Shown here: one piece after another, positions 27,708 to 36,892 of the stretch
Layout of the letters: the number at the start of each line of letters is the position of its first letter
Position numbering within the stretch: the stretch's first letter is position 1
Assembly (NCBI GenBank): GCA_902778625.1
Contig: CACYYM010000003.1
Span: 62,001-126,000 of the forward strand
Source: an uncultured Bacteroidales bacterium
Lineage (GTDB): Bacteria; Bacteroidota; Bacteroidia; Bacteroidales; Bacteroidaceae
Length of the DNA: 64,000 bases
Direction: 5' to 3'
The notes under the pieces: model-generated
Told to the model about the DNA's origin: nothing
The model's database searches: none
What the model saw: only the letters and a program-made list of their open reading frames with translations
Program-made: the position numbers and the translations under genes

Positions 27708-29900
27708 TTAGTGTATGAAGAGCATTTCGCGGTACTTGGGCAGGGGCCAGAGCTCGTCGTCGACGATGAGTTCGAGGTGGTCGACGTGGTAGCGTATTTC
27801 TTCGATGAGTGGTGCTACGGTGTCGTGATAGGCGATGGCTCGTTCGCGGCCGTCCTTGATGCGATTGGCGACTCGACGGGCTTCGATGAGCCGTTCCACG
27901 TTCTCGATGATGAATGTGTTGTGCTCGCCCATCTGTTTGATGAGGCTCAGGTTGGTGCTGTTCAGGGGCGCTGCAATTTCGGCTGGGAAGATTTGCTTCA
28001 TACGGTGAACATTATCAATGAGCTGCGTCTGGTAGCGCGTGGCGACGGGGATGATGTGGTTCATGCAGATGTCGCCGAAGATGCGTGCCTCGATTTGTAC
28101 CTTCTTGATGTAGGTGTCGAGCTTGATTTCGTTTCGCGCCTCCAGCTCTGCTTTCGTGAGGACGTTCATCTTGGAGAACATCTCGACGGTTTCGGGCTTG
28201 AGGTATTGGTCGAGGATGATGGGGGCGCTGGTCTCTGTGTCGAGTCCGCGGCGTGCTGCTTCCTGTTTCCAAGCCTCGCTGTAACCGTTGCCGTCGAAGC
28301 GGATGGGCTTACAGGTCTTGATGTCCTCGCGAACGATGCGCAGGATGGCTTTCGTGGGCTCCATGCCTTCTGCGATGAGTGCATCGACGCGTGTCTTGAA
28401 GTTGGTCAAAGCCTCTGCCATTGCGGTGTTGAGGACTATCATCGATGCGGCGCAGTTCTGCTGGCTGCCGACGGCTCGGAACTCGAATCGGTTACCCGTG
28501 AAGGCGAATGGCGAGGTGCGGTTGCGGTCGGTATTGTCTTGTGTGAGCTCAGGTATCTGAGGGATGTCGAGGCTGAGCGTCTGTTTGCCGGAGAGGCTGA
28601 TGAGCTCGTCATCTGTGCTCGTCTCAAGGTGCTCGAGCAGGTTGCTGATTTCCTTCCCGAGGAAGCTCGATACGATGGCTGGCGGTGCTTCTGCTGCTCC
28701 AAGACGGTGCACGTTTGTGGCGCTGATGATGGAGGCTTTGAGGAGACCGTTGTGTCGATAGACAGCCATCAATGACTCGACGATGAAGGTGACGAAGCGC
28801 AGGTTGTCGAGCGGCGTTTTGCCTGGGCCGTGCAGCAGGATGCCGGTGTCGGTGGAGAGGCTCCAGTTGTTGTGCTTGCCGCTGCCGTTGATGCCGGCGA
28901 AGGGCTTTTCGTGAAGCAGACATCGGAAGCCGTGTTTGCGGGCCACTTTCTTCATCAGGCTCATAATGAGCATGTTGTGGTCGACAGCAAGGTTCGTCTC
29001 TTCGAAGATTGGGGCGAGCTCAAACTGATTAGGAGCGACCTCGTTGTGTCGTGTCTTGCAAGGGATGCCGAGCTCCAGCGCCTTTATCTCGAGGTCTTTC
29101 ATGAAGGCGGCGACGCGCATCGGTATGGAGCCGAAGTAGTGGTCGTCCATCTGCTGGTTCTTGGCGCTGTCGTGGCCGAGCAGGGTGCGTCCGGTCATGA
29201 GCAGGTCAGGCCGAGCTGCATAGAGTCCTTCGTCGACGAGGAAGTATTCCTGTTCCCAGCCGAGGTTGCTGACAACCCTTTTGACGTCAGGATAGAAGTA
29301 GCGAGCAACTGCTGTGGCAGCCTTATCGACGGCCTTGAGCGCTTTCTTGAGCGGGGCTTTGTAGTCGAGGGCTTCACCTGTATAGGAGATGAAGATGGTG
29401 GGAATCATCAGGGTGTCGCCGAAGACGAAGACGGGACTTGTGGGGTCCCAGGCACTATAGCCGCGAGCCTCGAATGTACTGCGAATGCCACCACTCGGGA
29501 ATGAGCTTGCATCGGGCTCTTGCTGAACCAACTGCTTTCCTGTGAACTCCTCGATCATTCCGCCCTTGCCGTCGTGCTCTACGAAACCGTCGTGCTTTTC
29601 GGCAGTGCCTTCGGTCAGGGGTTGGAACCAGTGCGTGCAATGTGTTGCGCCGAGCTCCATCGCCCATTCCTTCATGCCTGCGGCAACGGCATCGGCTGTC
29701 GCCATGTCGAGCGGCGCGCTGCCATCGATGACGTCGCACATCTTCTTGTAAATGTTCGCAGGCAAATACTGCTGCATCTTTTGGCGGTTGAAGACGTATT
29801 TTGCAAAAAACTCGCTGGGACGTTCCTTGCGCTTAGGCACTTCAACGGGTCTTTTCTTGAATGCCTCGCCGACTATCTGAAACCTGAGTGTACTGGACAT
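27708..29900 (-). CDS. glnN: Glutamine synthetase type III
   Basis: The 730-residue protein has the length and order of GSIII: an N-terminal VPKRKERPSEFFAKYVFN segment, FGDTLMIPTIFISYTGE, the catalytic GINGSGKHNNWS and the RNRTSPFAFTGNRFEFRAVGS block. It makes glutamine from glutamate and ammonia using ATP in the cytoplasm and is the typical main glutamine synthetase of Bacteroidales. It stands alone between the DUF3667 gene (convergent) and array f. No perfect -7 box was found upstream; TAAATTGT in the leader is the nearest match. Confidence 0.95.
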   Translation of the reverse strand: MSSTLRFQIVGEAFKKRPVEVPKRKERPSEFFAKYVFNRQKMQQYLPANIYKKMCDVIDGSAPLDMATADAVAAGMKEWAMELGATHCTHWFQPLTEGTAEKHDGFVEHDGKGGMIEEFTGKQLVQQEPDASSFPSGGIRSTFEARGYSAWDPTSPVFVFGDTLMIPTIFISYTGEALDYKAPLKKALKAVDKAATAVARYFYPDVKRVVSNLGWEQEYFLVDEGLYAARPDLLMTGRTLLGHDSAKNQQMDDHYFGSIPMRVAAFMKDLEIKALELGIPCKTRHNEVAPNQFELAPIFEETNLAVDHNMLIMSLMKKVARKHGFRCLLHEKPFAGINGSGKHNNWSLSTDTGILLHGPGKTPLDNLRFVTFIVESLMAVYRHNGLLKASIISATNVHRLGAAEAPPAIVSSFLGKEISNLLEHLETSTDDELISLSGKQTLSLDIPQIPELTQDNTDRNRTSPFAFTGNRFEFRAVGSQQNCAASMIVLNTAMAEALTNFKTRVDALIAEGMEPTKAILRIVREDIKTCKPIRFDGNGYSEAWKQEAARRGLDTETSAPIILDQYLKPETVEMFSKMNVLTKAELEARNEIKLDTYIKKVQIEARIFGDICMNHIIPVATRYQTQLIDNVHRMKQIFPAEIAAPLNSTNLSLIKQMGEHNTFIIENVERLIEARRVANRIKDGRERAIAYHDTVAPLIEEIRYHVDHLELIVDDELWPLPKYREMLFIH

Positions 29901-29950
29901 TTTTATGATTTACAATTTAGCAATTTACAATTTATGGTTAGCTGCGTTTG

Positions 29951-30037
29951 AAAACGCCGCACGCGGGGATGCCAAACGCCGCACGCGGGGATTGCCAACG
30001 CCGCACGCGGAAATTAAATCGCCGCACGCGGCGTTTT
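29951..30037. repeat. 21/22-bp-period palindrome array, GC-rich class (array f)
   Basis: Four identical CCGCACGCGG cores are separated by 12, 12 and 11 bp. The array is bounded by AAAACG and CGTTTTT. It lies between glnN (5' side) and the end of the agmatine pathway operon. Confidence 0.9.
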
Positions 30038-30094
30038 TGACTCTGCCATTTTCTTTTTATACATTATGTATTTTAAACGCGTGCGTAAGGCACT

Positions 30095-30970
30095 TTATTT
30101 TATGAAACGATGTTTGAGGTCTTCGTAGGCATCGATGCGGCGGTCGCGCAGGAAGGGCCACCACTGTCGGACAGTTTCTGTGCGCTGGAGGTCAACGTCG
30201 ATGATGGCAGTTTCTTGCTTTGTCGCGCTGGCCTGATAGAGGAGCTCTCCTTGCTGGCCTGCCACGAAGCTGCTGCCCCAGAACTTTATGCCGTTTGTTG
30301 CACCACTTGGGTCGGGCTCAAAGCCGACGCGATTGACTGCTACGACGGGGATGCCGTTGGCAATGGCGTGACTGCGCTGAATCGTAATCCAAGCCTCGCG
30401 TTGCCGTTGCTGCTCCTCCTTTGTGTCCGTGCTCTCGAAGCCGATAGCAGTGGGGTAGACGAGGAGGTCTGCGCCTTGCAAAGCCATGAGCCGCGCTCCT
30501 TCGGGATACCATTGGTCCCAGCAGACTTGCACGCCAAGCTTGCCGATGCTCGTCTGGATGGGGTGGAAACCGAGGTCGCCAGGTGTGAAGTAGAACTTCT
30601 CGTAATAAGCAGGGTCATCGGGGATGTGCATCTTTCTGTGCATGCCTGCAATGCTGCCATCCTTTTCGAAGACAACAGCCGTGTTGTGGTAGAGGCCTGC
30701 AGCTCGTTGCTCGAAGAGGCTTGTGACCAGCACAACGTGGTTCTTCTTTGCCACCTTTGCATAGAATTCCGTTGCCTCTCCGGGAATGGGCAGGGCATAG
30801 CGAAAGTTCCCAACGTCCTCTGTTTGGCAGAAGTAAGGGCTGTCGTGCAGCTCTTGAAGAACGACGAGCTCAGCACCTTGCTTGGCCAGTTTGGCGATGC
30901 TTGCAGCCAGTTTCTTACGGTTCTCTGCGATGCTTTCGCTACAACTTTGTTGTATGATTCCGATTCTCAT
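30095..30970 (-). CDS. aguB: N-carbamoylputrescine amidase
   Basis: The 291-residue nitrilase-fold protein starts at ATG 30970 (MRIGIIQQS), which overlaps the stop of agmatine deiminase by ATGA; a longer frame upstream is not needed. It shows the nitrilase Glu-Lys-Cys triad in LQELHDSPYF, MHRKMHIPDD and VQVCWDQWYPE. It hydrolyses N-carbamoylputrescine to putrescine, CO2 and ammonia, the second step of the agmatine route to polyamines. Confidence 0.93.
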   Translation of the reverse strand: MRIGIIQQSCSESIAENRKKLAASIAKLAKQGAELVVLQELHDSPYFCQTEDVGNFRYALPIPGEATEFYAKVAKKNHVVLVTSLFEQRAAGLYHNTAVVFEKDGSIAGMHRKMHIPDDPAYYEKFYFTPGDLGFHPIQTSIGKLGVQVCWDQWYPEGARLMALQGADLLVYPTAIGFESTDTKEEQQRQREAWITIQRSHAIANGIPVVAVNRVGFEPDPSGATNGIKFWGSSFVAGQQGELLYQASATKQETAIIDVDLQRTETVRQWWPFLRDRRIDAYEDLKHRFIK

Positions 30971-32007
30971 AATGCTTCTTTTGGGAATTGCATGGTGCAG
31001 CAATGCAAGCTGCCATGCTGAGTGATGAGTATTTGGCAATCGATGCCGATGATGTCGTAGTTTGAGAAAGCCATGCGAAGCTGCTTCTTGGCCTTGAGGT
31101 CAGTCTCGGGATTGCCATAAGTGGGCATTAGGACAGCTCCGTTCGTGATGAGGAAGTTGGCATATGTGGCAGGCAGCCGGGTGCCATCTTCGTCAAAGAC
31201 AGCCTTTGCCATTGGCAACGGGATGAGGCGATAAGGCTTGCCTTCCAAAGTGCGGAACGCCTTGAGCTGTGCTTCCATTTTTGAGAGCTCGGCATAGTGC
31301 TCGTCGTTCTCGTCAAGACACTGCACATAGGCAATCGTGTCGTCGGGACAGAAGCGAGCCAGCGTGTCGATGTGGCTGTCGGTATCGTCGCCTGCAAGAT
31401 AGCCGAAGTCGAGCCAAAGGATACGTTTTGCACAAAGTGTTTTAAGCAGTCGAGCTTCGATTTGTTCCTTTGTGAGTGGCTGGTTACGATGTGGCGCAAG
31501 CAAACATTTGCTTGTCGTCATAATCGTTCCCCTGCCGTCGCTCTCGATGCTTCCGCCTTCAAGGACGAAATCGAGATGGTCTTCATAGCGCCCCTTCAAG
31601 ACACTCTGTTCTGCCATCCTTCTGCAGATGCAGTTGTCGAACTTTGCCGGGAACTTCTCTCCCCAACCGTTGAACTTGAAGTCGAGCAGACGGGGGCCGT
31701 CGGGAGCAAGCAGCGTGATGAAGCCATGGTCGCGCGCCCAAGTGTCGTTGGAGCGGGCCCTGCAGAGGGTAACATGGCTCAAAGTGTCGGCATGCAAATT
31801 GCTCATGAGCTCTTCGCGAACTTGCTCAGGTTTGGGCGTAACGATAATGAGCTGTTCCCGCTCACATATAGCTTTTGCCATTTCGAGATAGCAGCGCGTT
31901 ACGGCTTTCAAGACATAGCGCCAGTCAGTGCTGCTATGCGGCCAAGTTAGCTGCACAGCTCCCTGTTCGTGCCATTCCGCGGGCAAGTATGTGATACCGT
32001 TTGACAT
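30967..32007 (-). CDS. aguA: Agmatine deiminase
   Basis: The 346-residue protein has the agmatine deiminase signatures TWPHSSTDW, ARDHGFITL (Asp), LEGGSIESDGRGT, GDDTDSHIDTLARF and the catalytic Cys in HGSLHCCTMQFP near the C-terminus. It converts agmatine to N-carbamoylputrescine and ammonia in the cytoplasm. The downstream partner aguB is translationally coupled. A minus-strand -7 box lies 27 bp upstream. Confidence 0.95.
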   Translation of the reverse strand: MSNGITYLPAEWHEQGAVQLTWPHSSTDWRYVLKAVTRCYLEMAKAICEREQLIIVTPKPEQVREELMSNLHADTLSHVTLCRARSNDTWARDHGFITLLAPDGPRLLDFKFNGWGEKFPAKFDNCICRRMAEQSVLKGRYEDHLDFVLEGGSIESDGRGTIMTTSKCLLAPHRNQPLTKEQIEARLLKTLCAKRILWLDFGYLAGDDTDSHIDTLARFCPDDTIAYVQCLDENDEHYAELSKMEAQLKAFRTLEGKPYRLIPLPMAKAVFDEDGTRLPATYANFLITNGAVLMPTYGNPETDLKAKKQLRMAFSNYDIIGIDCQILITQHGSLHCCTMQFPKEAL

Positions 32008-32033
32008 AAAAGCCTTATTCCCTTACGAGAGTG

Positions 32034-32041
32034 CAAAGTTA
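32034..32041 (-). promoter_or_regulatory. Bacteroidetes -7 box TAACTTTG (minus strand), for aguA
   Basis: A perfect match 27 bp before the aguA start codon on the minus strand. The divergent Nif3-like gene has its own -7 box 54 bp away. Confidence 0.7.
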
Positions 32042-32094
32042 CGAATAATTTGAGAATAAATGCAAAGAAATTTGTTTTTTTACATAGAAAGCCG

Positions 32095-32102
32095 TACCTT
32101 TG
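32095..32102 (+). promoter_or_regulatory. Bacteroidetes -7 box TACCTTTG, for Nif3-like gene
   Basis: A perfect -7 match with TTTG at 32071-32074 about 20 bp upstream as the -33 element. Its position inside the longer open frame supports the downstream start at 32146. Confidence 0.8.
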
Positions 32103-32145
32103 CATCGCAAATCGAAAGATTTTGCACGAAACATATCTTATTCGT

Positions 32146-32961
32146 ATGAGCGTAAGAGTTCAAGACGTTATCTGCGCCCTTGAAGATTTCGCGCCTCTGC
32201 CCTTGCAGGAAAGCTACGATAATGCTGGCTTGCAGGTCGGATTGACAGAGACGGAATTGTCAGGGGTTTTATTGTGCCTTGACGTGACCGAGGATGTGAT
32301 TCGCGAGGCACTGGAGCTGGGGTGCAACATGATTGTGTCGCACCATCCGCTCATCTTCCATGGCCTGAAGCATCTGACGGATGCCGATGCCGTGCAACGC
32401 TGTGTCCGTATGGCTTTGCAGAATGACATTGCTATCTATTCGGCTCACACCAACCTCGATTCGGCCGTGGATGGCGTCAACTACATGATGGCTGAGCGGC
32501 TTGGGCTGATGGACGTTGTGCTTCTGCAACCTCGACAAGTGGCCGTGGGCTTTGGCTCGACAGCCCATACGGTTCAAGCCGGTTCTGGCGTGATAGGTTA
32601 TCTGCCGGACGGAGAGGACTCGCTGGCTTTCCTGCAAAGGGTGAAGCAAGCTTTCGGTGTTGAGTGCTTGATGCACAACGAGTTGCTGGCTCGCCCCATT
32701 CAGAGTGTCGCCATTTGTGGCGGAGCGGGCGACTTCCTTTTGGACGAAGCCCTGAATGCCCAGGCAGACGCTTTCCTGACCGGCGAGATGCACTACCACC
32801 AGTACTTCGGCCACGACGGACAGATACAGATCGGCGTGCTCGGACATTACCAGAGCGAGCAGTATACAATTGACATATTCAATTCAATCATAGGCGAGAA
32901 GTGCCCAAGGCTTCCGCTTTTCAAGACAACAATTTGCACGAATCCAATCAAATACTTATAA
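32146..32961 (+). CDS. Nif3-like dinuclear metal-centre protein (YbgI family)
   Basis: The 271-residue protein starts at ATG 32146 (MSVRVQDVICALEDFAPL), not at the earlier in-frame ATG, because the promoter lies between them. Metal-site motifs are VSHHPLIFHG, SAHTNLDSAVDGVN and LGHYQSEQY, and NAGLQVG marks the N-terminus. Members form hexamers with a two-metal centre, and the physiological role is unsettled. The gene is followed by the zinc-ribbon coiled-coil gene after 2 bp, a pair commonly seen in Bacteroidetes. Confidence 0.9.
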   Translation: MSVRVQDVICALEDFAPLPLQESYDNAGLQVGLTETELSGVLLCLDVTEDVIREALELGCNMIVSHHPLIFHGLKHLTDADAVQRCVRMALQNDIAIYSAHTNLDSAVDGVNYMMAERLGLMDVVLLQPRQVAVGFGSTAHTVQAGSGVIGYLPDGEDSLAFLQRVKQAFGVECLMHNELLARPIQSVAICGGAGDFLLDEALNAQADAFLTGEMHYHQYFGHDGQIQIGVLGHYQSEQYTIDIFNSIIGEKCPRLPLFKTTICTNPIKYL

Positions 32962-32963
32962 CT

Positions 32964-33791
32964 ATGGCAAGAGAAAAATCAAAGAAAGACCCCGCTGATT
33001 ATAGCGTTGAGGAGAAGCTTAAGAACCTTTATGCCCTGCAGAGCATGCTTTCCGAAATCGATAGCATCAAGACACTGCGTGGCGAACTGCCCCTCGAAGT
33101 GCAAGACCTTGAGGACGAAATCGAGGGCATGACCACTCGTATCGAGAAGATAACCGCCGATATTGCAGAGCTGAAGAAGGAAATCAGCGAGCGCAACGGC
33201 AAGATTGCCGAGAACAAAACCAACATTGAGCGCTACAATACCCAGATGGACAGCGTTCGCAACAACCGCGAATACGACAGCCTCACTAAGCAAGTGGAGT
33301 ATGCTGAACTCGACAACCAGCTTCACGAAAAGAAGATTCGCGAGGCAAAGGAAATCGTAGAGGCCAAGAATGCTGAAATGACGCGCTGCAACCTTGCAGT
33401 CAATGAGCGCCGCGTTCTGCTCGAGACCAAGAAAGAAGAGCTCGAGGAAATCGTGAGCGAGACAAAGGCAGAGGAGGAAAAGCTTCGTGAACGTGCTAAG
33501 AATCTGGAGCTTACCATCGAGCCCCGTCTTCTGAACGCCTTCAAGCGCATTCGTCGCAACAGCCGCAATGGCCTCGGCATCGTCTCCGTTCAGCGCGATG
33601 CTTGCTGTGGTTGCTTCAACAAGATTCCGCCACAGCGCCAACTCGACATCCGCAGCCGCAAGAAGATTATTGTCTGTGAGTATTGTGGCCGCATCATGAT
33701 TGACCGCGAACTGGCTGGCTTGCCCTCCGAGAATCTGGAAGGTGCAAAGAAGAGCATTCGCAAACGCGCATCGAAGAAGAAGGAAGAATAA
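32964..33791 (+). CDS. Coiled-coil protein with C-terminal C4 zinc ribbon
   Basis: The 275-residue protein (start MAREKSKKD at 32964, 2 bp after the Nif3-like gene) is a long antiparallel coiled coil (about 20-200) rich in Glu and Lys. A zinc ribbon follows (ACCGCFNKIPP ... VCEYCGRIM) with a basic tail. This is the architecture of the CT398/HP0958-type zinc-ribbon proteins, which are thought to bind nucleic acid or act as chaperone-like adaptors. The exact role is unknown. Confidence 0.88.
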   Translation: MAREKSKKDPADYSVEEKLKNLYALQSMLSEIDSIKTLRGELPLEVQDLEDEIEGMTTRIEKITADIAELKKEISERNGKIAENKTNIERYNTQMDSVRNNREYDSLTKQVEYAELDNQLHEKKIREAKEIVEAKNAEMTRCNLAVNERRVLLETKKEELEEIVSETKAEEEKLRERAKNLELTIEPRLLNAFKRIRRNSRNGLGIVSVQRDACCGCFNKIPPQRQLDIRSRKKIIVCEYCGRIMIDRELAGLPSENLEGAKKSIRKRASKKKEE

Positions 33792-33805
33792 GGTTCCCCT
33801 TTCGC

Positions 33806-33912
33806 GAAAAATAATCCCCGCACGCGGCGTTTCAATCCCCGCGTGCGGCGATTGCAATTTCCGCGTGCGGCGTTGGCAATCCCCGCGTGCGGCGTTTGAG
33901 ATTTCCGCGAAA
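33806..33912. repeat. 21/22-bp-period palindrome array, GC-rich class (array g)
   Basis: Four CCGC(AC/GT)GCGG cores are followed by a partial fifth (CCGCGAAAGC). Spacers include CGATTGCAATTT. The array ends 17 bp before the start codon of the glycosyltransferase gene, so it probably lies in its promoter or leader. Confidence 0.88.
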
Positions 33913-33929
33913 GCATAACGACTTTTTAC

Positions 33930-34727
33930 ATGGAAGAAGCATTAGTTTCTGTCATTATGCCCTCCTACAACGGAGCGAAGTATATAGCAGAAAGCATTGA
34001 CAGTATCATATCCCAGACATACCGGAACTGGGAACTCATCATAACCGACGACTGCTCGAGCGACGGCACTCAGGACATCATCAAGGGCTATGCGGCTCGC
34101 GACGAACGCATCCGCGTTTTCTGCCTTGAAGAGAATCAGGGTTCCGGAGCCACTCGCAACAATTGCATCGAAGAGGCTCGCGGACGCTACATTGCCTTCT
34201 GCGACAGCGACGACCGTTGGTTGCCCGAAAAGCTTGAAAGGCAAGTGGCGTTCATGCAAGAGCACAACTACGCCTTCGCCTATGCCAGCTACTATACCTG
34301 CGACGAGGAAGGCACCATCAACGGCATCATCATCGCACCAGAGAAGCAGTCGCTCACCAATACCAAGCGCGACGACAAAATAGGCTTCCTAACGGCTATT
34401 TACGACACAAAACGTTGCCCGAAGATGCTCATGCCACTCCAGCGCAAACGTCAGGACTGGGCATACGTGCTCATGATACATCAGAAAGTTGGCAACGCCT
34501 ACGCCATCCAGGAACCACTCGGCATTTACCGCCTCCACCAGAACTCCATTTCGCACAACAAATGGTCGCTCGTCAAGTACAATGCCGCCGTCTACCAGGA
34601 AGTGTTCGGCTACAACAAACTGCAGGCCTACAGCTATCTCTTCGTGTTCTTTCTGCCCACCTACTTCTCAAAACGCATTCGCAACAAAATTCTCAATCGC
34701 CGGTACAGCTATCTTTGGAAAAAGTGA
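33930..34727 (+). CDS. Family 2 glycosyltransferase
   Basis: The 265-residue GT-A enzyme has LVSVIMPSYNGAKYI at the N-terminus, the ITDDCSSDGT nucleotide-binding block and the metal-binding CDSDDRW. The C-terminal helices are basic, suggesting association with the inner membrane. It probably adds one sugar to a surface glycan. It heads a small plus-strand pair with the alginate-lyase-like gene, next to the minus-strand glycan cluster. Confidence 0.88.
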   Translation: MEEALVSVIMPSYNGAKYIAESIDSIISQTYRNWELIITDDCSSDGTQDIIKGYAARDERIRVFCLEENQGSGATRNNCIEEARGRYIAFCDSDDRWLPEKLERQVAFMQEHNYAFAYASYYTCDEEGTINGIIIAPEKQSLTNTKRDDKIGFLTAIYDTKRCPKMLMPLQRKRQDWAYVLMIHQKVGNAYAIQEPLGIYRLHQNSISHNKWSLVKYNAAVYQEVFGYNKLQAYSYLFVFFLPTYFSKRIRNKILNRRYSYLWKK

Positions 34728-34745
34728 AAAGGTGAAAGGGTGAAG
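34722..34745. repeat. Purine-rich GTGAAAAG microrepeat
   Basis: GTGAAAAGGTGAAAGG lies directly after the stop of the glycosyltransferase gene, similar to 18305-18342. Confidence 0.6.
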
Positions 34746-34773
34746 AAGTCATAAGATTAAAAGAGTAAAAACA

Positions 34774-35862
34774 ATGAAACGTCTGTTCTTCTTTTATTAT
34801 TTTATTGTCCTCTTGTTTCCTCTGTCTCTTTGCGCCAAGCCTATCACCTACATCTGGGACATGAGCGAACTCGTGGCGCTGGCAGGTAAACCCAACTCGC
34901 AGGAATACAAAGACCTTCTCGCGAAAGCCGACCGCATCGTCAAAATAAAGCCCATCACCGTCACAAACAAAGCCATTTGCATCTCCGGCGACAAGCACAA
35001 TTACGAGAGCCTCTCCATCTATTGGTGGCCAGACCCTAAGAACCCCGACGGCCCTTACATCGCTAAAGACGGCGAGTTCAACCCCGAGTACAAGAAGTAT
35101 GACTATCCGCGACTCCTCCAACTCAAGGACAACCTCGTCACATGCAGCAAAGCCTTCTTCCTCACTGGCGAACCACGCTACTACGACTACTTCTGCCGAC
35201 AGCTCGACACATGGTTCATCGACCCCGAAACGCGCATGAACCCGCACTTCGAGTACAGCCAATTCGTGCCCGGACACAACAACAACCGCGGCAATCCGCA
35301 AGGCATGGCCGACAGCTACAACTTCAACGACATGCTCGAAAGTATACGCCTCGTCGGTGCCGTCCAGAGCATCGGAAAAAAGCGCATGAAAAGCCTCAAA
35401 GCATGGTTCAGCGACTTCGCCAACTGGATGCAGACAAGCGAATACGGCAAGAAGACACAAAGTTTCAAGAACGGCCAGCTCCTCACCTTCGACACCACAC
35501 TCTACAACATCTTCATCTTTACCGGCCAGAAGTCCCAGCGCAAAGCCATCTTCAAAGACTTCCCACAGAAGCGCGTCAACACACAGATAGCCGCCGACGG
35601 CAAGATGCCCGAAGCACTGAGACGCACAAAAGCATTCTCCTACACCGTCTCCGACCTGCAACGTATCGTCGATTTCGCCACCATCGCCAAAGCTGACGGC
35701 AAACGGCTCTCCAAGGAAAGCCAAGCCCGCATACAGACAGCCATTGACTACATCAGCCCCTTCGCCACCAATCGCAGTGCCTTCCCTTATTCCGAAATCG
35801 GCGACTGGGACAAGGAAGTCAAGCAACTCGAAAAACTGAAAAAGCAATTCAAGAAACTTTAG
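34774..35862 (+). CDS. Secreted alginate-lyase-family protein
   Basis: The 362-residue protein has a signal peptide (about 1-22) and the features of the alginate lyase superfamily (alpha/alpha toroid): SIYWWPDP, GHNNNRGNPQGMAD and EALRRTKAFSYTVSDL with the conserved Arg-Thr and Tyr. Lyases of this fold cleave uronate-containing polysaccharides. Because it sits in a glycan synthesis cluster rather than with a SusC/D pair, it may edit or degrade the cell's own polysaccharide; that is inference. A 15-bp direct repeat (35881-35919) follows the stop. Confidence 0.8.
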   Translation: MKRLFFFYYFIVLLFPLSLCAKPITYIWDMSELVALAGKPNSQEYKDLLAKADRIVKIKPITVTNKAICISGDKHNYESLSIYWWPDPKNPDGPYIAKDGEFNPEYKKYDYPRLLQLKDNLVTCSKAFFLTGEPRYYDYFCRQLDTWFIDPETRMNPHFEYSQFVPGHNNNRGNPQGMADSYNFNDMLESIRLVGAVQSIGKKRMKSLKAWFSDFANWMQTSEYGKKTQSFKNGQLLTFDTTLYNIFIFTGQKSQRKAIFKDFPQKRVNTQIAADGKMPEALRRTKAFSYTVSDLQRIVDFATIAKADGKRLSKESQARIQTAIDYISPFATNRSAFPYSEIGDWDKEVKQLEKLKKQFKKL

Positions 35863-35880
35863 TGGGCTTTAGAAACTTAA

Positions 35881-35919
35881 GGGGGCTCTCTTTCTGTAAG
35901 ATTGGGGGCTCTCTTTTGT
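35881..35919. repeat. Direct repeat, two copies of GGGGGCTCTCTTT
   Basis: Two copies 23 bp apart lie between convergent genes. The spacing is close to the 22-bp period of the arrays but the unit is not palindromic. Confidence 0.6.
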
Positions 35920-35947
35920 TTTGCGGTTGGCTGTGTGAGGGTTTCGG

Positions 35948-36871
35948 TCAGGACAGCCTCTTCCGTCTGTCGTACTGTCCGTAACTATCGACGTCGAAGG
36001 CTTCGCCGAGCTCGAAGTCAAAGCGATCGGGGGTGTAGTTGACGTAGCCGCTCCAAGGGTAGAAGGTCAGTTCGCCGAAGATGATTTGCCCGTCGATGTT
36101 GTAGAGGTCCACGCGAACGAAGGGGAAGCCCTTCGCGAGCTGCTCTGCGAGTTTTATCATTTCTCCGATGTTGTCGGGCAGTTGCTTGGGATCTGTCTCG
36201 AAGGTAGGGCAGTCGCTGCGATATCCATCAAGGAAGTGGAGTTCTTTGCTCCAGAAGCCGCGCCGATGGTTGGAGTAGCGGTTCTTGTCGATCCAGAGGT
36301 AGCGGAACTGGCCGTCGTAGCAGAGGAATTTGTAGTCGTCGATGGAACGGTCTTGGTTACGGCTTTCTTCGAGGTATTTCTCGACAATGATGCGCGAACC
36401 GCTGGACGATCCGTATGCCCATTCGCGCGATATGACAGGGTAGTTTTTGCTTTGCCACTGGCTGACGGTCTTGACGACACTGGGTATGTCGAGCGACCGC
36501 TTGTCGCGGCATACAAGGACGTTGTCGCCGCTTCCGCCGTCGGTTGTCTTGATGACGAACTGGTCGGGCAGGGCGTCAAAGTCGATGTCTTCTGCTCGTT
36601 CGCAGAGCTGATAGAGGGTGTTGAGGTATTTGTCGGTGCCGAGGGCTTTTGCCACGTAATCGCGAACGGCGTATTTGTCGACGCATTGCTTCATGACGGG
36701 GTTGCGGTAGTAGGCTTTGTAGTGCTGCAACTTTTCGGTGAAGCGCTTGGGCTTGTCGAGGTGCAGGATGTGGCCTGTACGGATGAGGTACTGGATGCGG
36801 AGTGTCCAGGTGTCGGGCAGGAAGGCCATGAGGTGGGCGAGGGTATAGAGTATGCGGCGCTTGAGGTTCAT
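35948..36871 (-). CDS. TupA-like ATP-grasp protein
   Basis: The 307-residue protein matches the TupA-like ATP-grasp family: FTEKLQHYKAYYRNP, KYAVRDYV, FVIKTTDGGSGDNV (nucleotide-binding loop), VEKYLE, and RVDLYNIDGQIIFGELTFYP (metal and ATP site). Members are thought to ligate an amino acid or similar group to the uronic acid of an extracellular polymer. It is the last gene of the minus-strand glycan cluster that starts at 41788. Confidence 0.88.
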   Translation of the reverse strand: MNLKRRILYTLAHLMAFLPDTWTLRIQYLIRTGHILHLDKPKRFTEKLQHYKAYYRNPVMKQCVDKYAVRDYVAKALGTDKYLNTLYQLCERAEDIDFDALPDQFVIKTTDGGSGDNVLVCRDKRSLDIPSVVKTVSQWQSKNYPVISREWAYGSSSGSRIIVEKYLEESRNQDRSIDDYKFLCYDGQFRYLWIDKNRYSNHRRGFWSKELHFLDGYRSDCPTFETDPKQLPDNIGEMIKLAEQLAKGFPFVRVDLYNIDGQIIFGELTFYPWSGYVNYTPDRFDFELGEAFDVDSYGQYDRRKRLS

Positions 36872-36892
36872 CTTGTGAAAGGGTTAAAGGTA

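Noticed and set aside
27702..28775. Plus-strand 357-codon frame opposite glnN
   Set aside because: Antisense shadow of glutamine synthetase III.
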